A stretch of DNA of 64,000 bases from Meloidogyne chitwoodi (taxonomy: Eukaryota > Nematoda > Chromadorea > Rhabditida > Meloidogynidae). The DNA lies in assembly GCA_015183035.1 (NCBI GenBank), contig JACZZP010000011.1, positions 868,001 through 932,000 on the forward strand. The letters run 5' to 3'. The position numbers and the translations under genes are program-made. The notes below the pieces were generated by a model, which was not told where the DNA came from, searched no databases, and saw only the letters and a program-made list of their open reading frames with translations. Positions within the stretch are counted from its first letter, which is position 1; each line of letters opens with the position of its first letter. Below are positions 56,620 to 64,000 of the stretch, in pieces.

Positions 56620-58036
56620 TTATGTTCCAATTAAATTTGTAGAATTTAATAAATCAAATGTTAAATTACCGCCACAAACTTTACAAGTAAAAGGACATTC
56701 AATACGTAAAAAAGAATCCCAAATTGGTAAATTACAATAATCTTTTCGTTGTGGACAATCTGACTTTCCATTTGGGCCAACACGATCAAAACAACCTTTA
56801 ACAAATAATTTTTAATAAAATAATTTAAAATAAAAATATTAATATAAATAAATACCAATTAATTCTGGGATATTTGCATTATAAAGAACAGCATTTGCTG
56901 GTATTTGACCACAACGTTCGCAAGTGAAGGGACACTTTTTAAATTTAAAATAAAATAAATAATATAAATAAATTTTATAAAAAATATTTTTAATATATTT
57001 ATTTTTCAAAAAGAGAAAAAAGAAAAATACATTTTTTAGTTTTTGTTTAAATAAATAAATATAATTATTAAATACTTGTATAGTCATTAAATCAAAATAA
57101 ATAGAATTATTGCATAATTTTTTGTTTTCGAGGCAGTCAGATTTACGGCCTGGCACTGCACGATCTTGACAAAGATTATTATCAAAAAATTTATCAAATT
57201 GAGGAAATGAATGCATTGAAGAACTTAAACCTTTTTTTTATTAGAAAATAAAATTATTATTTTTTAAATAAATTTAAACTTTTAGAAATACAACATTTTG
57301 GGCCAGGTAAATAAACTTTTCCTGCTGGACATAATGTTCCATTTCCAATTGGCTCTGAAAAGAAAATTTAATTTTTTAATTATAATTTTTACAACCTGTG
57401 CATGGAACTCCTAAAGAATTTATTCCAGTTCCTGTATAACTCTGAGAAGAATGTTTTCCATTTAAATTGGGACATTCTGGTTGTCCTTCAATACGTTGAC
57501 AACATAAATGATAGTTAGCTTCTGGTGTTGATGATTCACAAAGAGCCATTGTAATTGGACATTCATAACGATTAGAAGAAAAAAGATGTGGGGCACCTAA
57601 ATTTAAAATATTTATTTATTAAAATTATTTTTTAAAATTAATTAATTTTCTACAGATTTACGTTCATATATTTAGTTAATTAATATTAAATTTATAATTA
57701 TCAAATAATTTACGTTTACAATGTGAGGGTATAGCTTGATCTGAAGGTAAAGGTAATTGATTATATGTTTGTACATAAATAGAACGTTCTTCTATAACTT
57801 CTGTAGGAGAACAACATAATTGTACACTTTCATCCCAAAAAGTAGGAAAAATACATTGAAATTGTGGATTTAATTGATTTATTTGAATATTAGCTAATCC
57901 AATTGGTGCTTAATATATTTATTTAATTAATTAATTAATTAATTAAAAATATAAAATAAATACAGTAGCAATACCAAAGAGCATTTGAAATTGAAATAAA
58001 AATATTAAAAATAAAAATAAATAATATATTCATCAT
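56620..58036 (-). CDS. Secreted Cys-rich protein with C-terminal ShKT-like domains
   Basis: Exon 1 (start 58,034-58,036) encodes a signal peptide (MMNILFIFIFNIFISISNAL). The next exons are Cys-rich: CIFPTFWDESVQLCCSPTE, YECPITMALCESS with YHLCCQRIEG, and TLCPAGKVYLPGPKCC, resembling the C-CC cysteine repeats seen in nematode cuticle or lustrin-like secreted proteins. The C-terminal half has two ShKT-like modules, LCQDRAVPGRKSDC with CPFTCERC, and CFDRVGPNGKSDC with CPFTCKVC, each with the typical C-P-x-T-C-x2-C end. The last residues run to NSTNLIGT and the stop. It lies next to another ShKT gene on the same strand, but the order of domains differs, so simple tandem duplication is not proven. 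Confidence 0.77.
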
Positions 58037-58364
58037 AATTTATTATTATTTTATTAATAAATGTTAAATTTAATTATTTTATAAATTAATTTTATTAAAT
58101 ATAATAAAAAAACGATATAATATTAAAAAATAATATTAAATGTTTGGACAGTCTACAATAATTAATATTTATTTATTTATTTTACAAGATATGTTTTTTA
58201 ATTATAATTGTTTTTGTTATTTAATCAGTTTAAAATAAATAAAAAATAATAATTATTATTATTTTTAAAATAAACAAATATACCTTTAAATTATACAATT
58301 ATATATTTAATAAAAATTAATTTATATTTATTTAAAATATTAAAAAAAGGAAAAGAAATTTAAT
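58037..58364. other. AT-rich spacer
   Basis: No gene seen; nearly pure A/T. Confidence 0.5.
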
Positions 58365-59018
58365 TTAATTATTATTTATATATTTTCCTTTAGAAAGCTC
58401 TTCAAGTCTTTCTTCAATTAATGATTGTATTTCAATTAAAGATTTTGTTTGAGTTCCTCTTAGTTTTTGTACATTCATTCCCATTATAATACATTTATCA
58501 AAACGGCAGCTTTTGCATTTTATTGATACTTTAAATTAAAATATTTTAATTTAAAATAAAATAATATATTTAAAGTCTCTAACTTATTTATTAAAATAAA
58601 ATTAAATCTAAATTAAAGCTAAAAGGGCTTTATTTTAGGAAATACTGTCTTTTTTATTTATTTTTCTTACCATTCATAATTTCACAATTTCCATCACTTT
58701 TACATTTAAAAAGACCATTTGCACTAATACAACGACGAAAGAAATGTTTACAACCTTTAAAAATAATTAAATTATATTTTTAAAAATTAAAAACAAACCA
58801 TCACAACACATAACATTATAAAAAATATATCCACTAGCAATATATCCACAAATACAACATTTTATTGGAAATGGTACATTTTTTTGTTGTCTTTTAGGTT
58901 TTATTATTATTAAATTATTATTATTGTTATTATTTTCTTCTTCTTCTTTTATATTTTCTTCATTTATTTGATTATTTATAATTTCAGTTAATTTATTACC
59001 AAAATAATTAATTGACAT
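58365..59018 (-). CDS. Nuclear hormone receptor-type DNA-binding protein without a ligand-binding domain
   Basis: Exon 1 (start 59,016-59,018) has an Asn/Glu-rich start and the first zinc finger, IKCCICGYIASGYIFYNV then MCCDGCKHFFRRC, with the P-box CDGCKHFFRR in the next exon. LFKCKSDGNCEI and SIKCKSCRFDKCIIMGM form the second finger and its end. After that only about 35 residues remain (GTQTKSLIEIQSLIEERLEE) before the stop at 58,365-58,367. Typical receptors continue for 200 or more residues with a ligand-binding domain, which is absent here. The P-box reads as nematode-type supplementary NHR. Either a DBD-only regulator, which could compete for DNA sites, or a gene whose 3' exons were lost. 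Confidence 0.8.
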
Positions 59019-59920
59019 TTTTTGAATAAAAAAATAAAAACCTTTAAAAAATATTAAAATAAATAGAATTTAAATTTTAATTTTTTTACAATTTTTAACA
59101 TTAATATAAGCCTTTAAACATATTTAACAATTTAATCAAAAATTAACAAAAAAATTTTAATATTTAATTAAACAAAAAGACTAAAAAATATCAGTCAAAT
59201 CATTAAATATATATTAAGGGAATATTCTAATTTTTAGCACTGCAGACAAATTTTTTAAACTTTATTATAAAATTATAATCTGACAAAATTCTTCTTTTAT
59301 GTGCCATATTTATTTAAATTTTATAAAATTAGAATTTATCCAACTTTATTTATCGAAAATTTTATAAATTAAAAATAAAATATAATTTAAATATAAAATA
59401 CTAATTTGAAACTAAAAAATTAATTTTATTTTAAAAATTAAATTTAAAAAAGAGTGAGAGAGTATTAATATATTTTTATCAAGTAATTAAATAAAAATTA
59501 TTTTATTTAATTAGCTTATATTTAAAAATTATTTTAAATTTATAGTTTATAGTAAGTTTTATTTTTAAAATTAAACTGAATAAACAAAAAAATAATAAAA
59601 CTACTACTTGCAAATTTACGTAAATAAAATAATTTTTTATAAAATTTATACTGAGCTTATAATAATTTTTTTTCCTAATTTTTCGGTTAGCTTAATAAAA
59701 CATTTATAATTTTTAAATAATTAAATATATATCTTTTGTAACTAAAAAATATTTAAAAAAATTTCTTTTACGTCATTAAGTAAAAATTAAATTTTTAAAA
59801 ATTAAAAAAAAATTTTTAATAAAATATTTTATTAAATCAAACATTTATTTATTTTAATATTAAAGTGTTCTGACATAAATCAATTAAATATTTTTAAATA
59901 AATATATTTTTTCTTTTATT
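59019..59920. other. AT-rich spacer
   Basis: About 900 bases of A/T-rich sequence. No coding frame, no shared repeat recognised. Confidence 0.55.
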
Positions 59921-61894
59921 TTATTTTAAATAATTTATTTTAATATTTTTTGTTTGTAAATTAATAATTTCTAGTTGTTTTGGTAAACGATTATTATTAT
60001 TATTATTTAAAGCAGATTGTTGTTGTTGTACTGTTGGTTGTATAATTATTGGTGATATTTTTGATTTATTTATTATATTATTATTATTTGAAGAATAATA
60101 ATTAAATAATTGAATAAATTCTGTTTTATATTCTAAGCTAAAAAAATAAGAAATTAAAAAAATAATAATTTAATTTTTAATTTCTTTCAATTTTTTTGTT
60201 TAAAGAAAAAAATAATTATTTTAATTTAAACAATTAAAAAAAATCTTTTAATTAATTATTAATTTTTCTTAAGTTAATAAAAATATTGTATAAATAATTA
60301 ATTTTTGTTTAAGTTTTATTTCTTTATTCCTTTTTTTATAAAATTCTCTTTTTTTCCAATTACTACTTAGCTCTCTCTTTATTATTAAAAATAAATTAGT
60401 TTATTTAATTTTGTGGCCAAAAATCATACGTTAGAATAAAAAAAGGCTTAATATTTTTGTTTTAATATTTAATATATTTAACTGATGAAATATATTAAAA
60501 AGGAGAGTAAATGACATTATTACCCCTTATTTTAAATTAAATATTATTTAAATCATTAATTATACCTTGTAAAGTAAAGAACAGGTGAATTAGCAGCAGC
60601 ACTTAAATTTAATAAAATTGAAACAATTTTTCTAATAAACCAAGCATTAATTTGATTATTAATTAATGGAAATATCCATAAAGAAAATACACGCATAATA
60701 TAATAACCTCCCAAATTAAAAATTAAAATAATTAAAAGAGAACGATAAAGACGATTAGAAGAGGAGGAAGAAGAAGAATTTTGTTGTATTGTTTGTGGAA
60801 CTTTTTTTTTAAAAATTAAATTAAATAAATTAAAATAATTAATTAATTTACTTGTTTTTATTTTAACTAAAATACCAACTGCTAAATACAAAACAATTGT
60901 TATATTATAATTAATAAAACAAGAATATGTATAAATTGTTCCAAAAATACCTTTCTTAAAATATAAATAAAAATTAAAAATTAAATTTAAAAATTAACAG
61001 AAAATATGTCGCTAAGTGTTGGTGGAATAAGTGTATCAGAATCAATATTATTAAACCATAATAATCCAATAGGAATTATTATACAATAAATTGCACAAAT
61101 TAAAGAAAGTCCAATTAAATAAAAAAATGGACGAATACGAGATGGACTAATTTAAATTTAAATTAAATAAATATTAAAAAATAAATTAATCAAACAATGT
61201 TGGAAATATAACACAAAATAATCTATCCAATCCAGTAAAAACAAACATTGGACCAATACCAGATGCAGCAAAAATTGGAATAAAAAATATTAAAACAGTT
61301 TGTGAATATGGTAAAAAATTAATTCCAATTAAATTAAAATAAAACATTATTAAATTGCCAAATTCATGTAATATTTCATAAAATGCACATTCTGCTAATA
61401 AAATATTTGAAGTTCCATGAAATTTTCTTTAAAAAAATAAAATAACATTTATTTATTTATTTTAATTTTTAAATATCAATAAATGCCTAAATAAATATGT
61501 TTTAATTTTATTTTTTATTTTTCAAAAAATAATTAAATAAAAATTAAAAAAAACTTGTTTTTTAAAGTAATCCAAACCAAAGCAAAATTCATTAGTATTC
61601 CAGGAACAGTAATAACAATAATAGGTAAAGTACTTAATACAATTAACCATGAAAATCCTGTGTCTTTATATTGTTCATATAACTTTTAAATTTATAAAAA
61701 ATTAAATTTTAAATATTTTTTTATTAATTAATTATATTATACAAAATTATAAACAATAAATTTTTTTTAATTTAAAAATTTATTTTTAAATTAAAAAAAT
61801 TTTAATTTTTTTACTTAAAAATATTAACATTTTTTATTTATTTTTAAATTTTAAAATAAAAATTCTTTCTCACCGTATTTTCCATATCATCCAT
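59921..61894 (-). CDS. Seven-transmembrane chemoreceptor, srsx-like
   Basis: Start at 61,892-61,894 with a tiny first exon (MDDMENT). Exon 2 gives helix 1 (FSWLIVLSTLPIIVIVTVPG). Exon 3 carries NILLAECAFYEILHEFGNLI, LIFFIPIFAASGIGPMFVF, and TGLDRLFCVIFP, where the LDRLFxVxFP box replaces the DRY motif as in nematode srsx receptors. Next come FYLIGLSLICAIYCIIIP, a loop, LYLAVGILVKIKTS (helix 5), LYRSLLIILIFNLGGYYIM (helix 6) and LLNLSAAANSPVLYFT (helix 7). The C-terminal exon is Asn/Gln-rich. It would sense an environmental or peptide signal through a G protein at the neuron surface. An inverted-repeat element begins only 22 bases upstream of its start codon. Confidence 0.78.
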
Positions 61895-61916
61895 TAATTA
61901 AGCTAGTAAATAAATT

Positions 61917-62465
61917 GGTAAATGTGTAGTTGGCGGTCCACCTATGCGCCTTCTTTTTTCTGCGCCGAAAAAATACTCTAGACTGACTTTATTGATATTG
62001 CCACAAGAAAAGATGTGTAAAAAGCGAGTTAAATTTGATTTTTTAATTTTGTCTACGTTTCAATCTCTATTAGGAGTGTTTTATTACTTCTTCATTTTTG
62101 GGCCCATGGCTGGTTGGTCTTGGCAAAAAGTTGGATCTATTCATTGAAATTTATTCTCTAATTTATGATTTCCATTGATCGACAAAACACCACCAGACAA
62201 AATACCTTCCACACATTAGAGTAAATTTCAATGATTAGATCCAACTTTTTGCCAAGACCAACCAGCCATGGGCCCAAAAATGAAGAAGTAATAAAAACAC
62301 TTCAATAGATCCAAGTTTGACGTGTTTCCTGCAAACTTCAATCTTTAATAACTTTTCTTAACATCAAGGTTTTTCTTGTGGCAATATCAATCAAGTCAGT
62401 CTAGAGTATTTTTTTGGCGCATAAAAAAGAAGGCGCGTAGGTGGACCGCCAACTACACATTTACC
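61917..62465. mobile_element. Inverted-repeat MITE next to the chemoreceptor start
   Basis: The arms (about 61,917-62,150 and 62,220-62,465) are inverted copies beginning GGTAAATGTGTAGTTGGCGG and CCACCTATGCGCC, with mismatches and small indels. AATAAAT is present on both flanks and could be a target duplication, though it is ambiguous in AT-rich DNA. The loop (about 62,160-62,215) is short. It carries an ACCAACCAGCCATGGGC segment shared with the element at 52,707-53,519. The 67-codon open frame on the plus strand is part of the arm. Confidence 0.86.
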
Positions 62466-63731
62466 AAATAAATTTAATATTTAATTTATTTAAATTAAAT
62501 ATTTTTTAAATAAAAATAAATTTAAATAAAATATATTTATTTAAATATAAATTATTGTTTTATTTAAAATAAATTATTATTTTTTGAAATTTATATCTTA
62601 AATATTTTTTGCAAATTTTAATTCTTTAAATTTATTTCTCATATTTTTAATAATTAATTTTTTTTATTATTTCCATTTTTGGATAATTAATTCTTTTTAA
62701 ATATTTTATTATTTAAAAAGTTATTTTATAATTTATAAATAAATTATAAAATTAATTTTAAATATTTTTTAAATATTTATTTAATTATTTAAAAAGATTA
62801 AAAAAATAAAAAATAAATTATTATTAAACAAATTTCCATATTAAAAATAAAAAAAGGATTGATTCATTTTTTGTAACTAACAAATAAGGAATAATTATTT
62901 GAAAAATTATCAAAAAAATTAAGAATAAAGAAATTCAGAAAATTTTTTTTTTACTTTTTAATATTTTTATAAAAAATTAAATTTGCTGCCTAGGTAATAT
63001 TAACAGTCAAAAATAAAAACATAAAATTTAAATATTTTCTCTTATTTAAATGTTTGACATTATTAAATTTTATTAAAAATACATTGACGCAAATAAAAAA
63101 TTAAATAAAAATATTTTTTAAAAATTTCTTTATTTAATTTTACTAAAATTAAATTAATTTTTTATTTATTTTAATTATATAATAAAAATAATTTATTTAA
63201 TTTTTTTTTAATTGGAATTGAAATTAAATTGTATATTATTTTTATTATTAAATAAATAACCTTTCAAATAAACATATTTTTGGTATTTAATTTAAAAAAA
63301 AAGTTTTTTTTTGATATTTTAATTTATTTAATTTTCTTTGAATTAAAAGGTTATAATATAATTTTAAAAAAAATTTATTTATTTATTTTATTAATAAAAT
63401 AGAGTTTTGAAAGAAAGGAAGTTTTAATTGGGTTCACCTCAATCTACAAAAATTAAAAAATAAATTAGTATTAATATTTTTGTATTATTTTGCTATTCTG
63501 GCCTTGGTGATTATTGTTATTCTTATTCTAAAGAATGCTATTATCAACATGAAAATCTACATTCAATTCTTCAAAAATATTAATTAAATATAGATAAATA
63601 TAGTATATAATAGATTTAAAATTTTTTTTTTATAAAAAACTTGAATTAATAATAATTAATTTATTTAAATAAATGCTAAAACTAATTAATTAATTAATTA
63701 TAAATTATTTTATATTATTTAATATTAACAT
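62466..63731. other. AT-rich spacer with a short GC-richer stretch
   Basis: Mostly A/T. At about 63,490-63,580 a plus-strand stretch reads either a hydrophobic segment or a Cys/Tyr-rich one (GLGDYCYSYSKECYYQHE); too short to call a gene, but it could be one exon of a small secreted peptide. Confidence 0.4.
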
Positions 63732-64000
63732 TCATTTTTTAATTGTATAATTTAATTTAAAAATATCCTCAAATTTTTGCATTGATAATTCTTCAATTTG
63801 AGTTTTTAACTATAAAAATAAATATTTAATTATATTAATTAATTAAAATAAAAATATTTTTTTTTAAATAAAAAAATACTTCAGGCGAGAGATTAAGAAA
63901 TTCCTAAAAAAATTAAAGAAAAATATTAAAAATTAATTAATTAAATAAAAACCTCATCTAATTCTTCATCAATAATTTCATTTCCTATTAAAATATTTTT
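63732..64000 (-). CDS. Last exons of an unidentified gene (partial)
   Basis: Three exons join in frame on the minus strand: one entering from the right edge (NEIIDEELDE, ending before a GTTTTT donor near 63,952), EFLNLSPE (about 63,883-63,907), and a last exon LKTQIEELSMQKFEDIFKLN to the stop at 63,732-63,734. Splice sites fit. The acidic, helical C-terminus does not identify the family. The rest of the gene lies beyond the window. Confidence 0.5.

Noticed and set aside
61944..62147. Plus-strand 67-codon frame near the chemoreceptor
   Set aside because: It lies wholly inside the left arm of the inverted-repeat element, with no conserved features.

Overview
The window looks like a piece of a very AT-rich nematode genome, probably a tylenchid (Meloidogyne-like) plant parasite. 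The evidence is short exons split by AT-only introns ending in TTTTAG or TTTAAG, typical nematode gene families (srsx-like chemoreceptor, ShKT proteins, nuclear receptor, secreted galectin), closely spaced operon-like genes, and many small inverted-repeat DNA transposons. No species can be fixed from the sequence alone.

Positions 1 to about 12,280 hold the right part of a Maverick/Polinton, a virus-like self-synthesising DNA transposon; the left end lies outside the window. It is clearly richer in GC than the flanks and has long intronless genes: the end of a chromodomain integrase, a penton-like minor capsid protein split by a large repetitive insert, a frameshifted small basic virion-type protein, the double jelly-roll major capsid protein, a small membrane protein, an adenain-like maturation protease, a small CxxC protein, and a protein-primed family B DNA polymerase broken into two frames. 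The packaging ATPase is not in the window.

The most exciting item is at 6164-6712: a free-standing PAZ domain, the Argonaute/Dicer module that holds small-RNA 3' ends, with no PIWI or RNase III domain attached. It sits between two related non-coding blocks, like a cargo cassette. The working idea is a small-RNA-binding decoy that protects the element from host RNAi or piRNA silencing. The element also over-uses the word TGCTCC/GGAGCA on both strands, and several of its genes share a TATA plus TTCATTTT upstream layout.

From 12.5 kb onward the genes are host genes: a membrane-anchored carboxylesterase, a Core-2/I-branching GlcNAc transferase (GT14), a secreted galectin, a serine carboxypeptidase (S10), a defensin-like peptide, an unknown gene, a secreted FAXC/CDR-like protein and another unknown gene (12.5-35.3 kb); then CacyBP/SIP, an unknown protein, SMIM12, MCM10 and a possible mitochondrial protein (37-45 kb), protein kinase N (45.6-49.7 kb), two Cys-rich ShKT secreted proteins, a nuclear-receptor DNA-binding-domain-only protein, an srsx-like GPCR and a partial gene at the right edge.

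Between the host genes lie two hAT-like non-autonomous elements with perfect 8-bp target duplications (24,369-25,230 and 35,641-36,408). They share an architecture: subterminal hexamer arrays, a tRNA-like segment and a GCGCCGCAGGC minisatellite. One is nested in a 1.9 kb element with 380-bp inverted arms that also carry a tRNA-like sequence. Two more inverted-repeat elements (52.7 and 61.9 kb) share an internal segment. Exon boundaries given here are hand-read and approximate; gene spans run from chosen start to stop and include introns.
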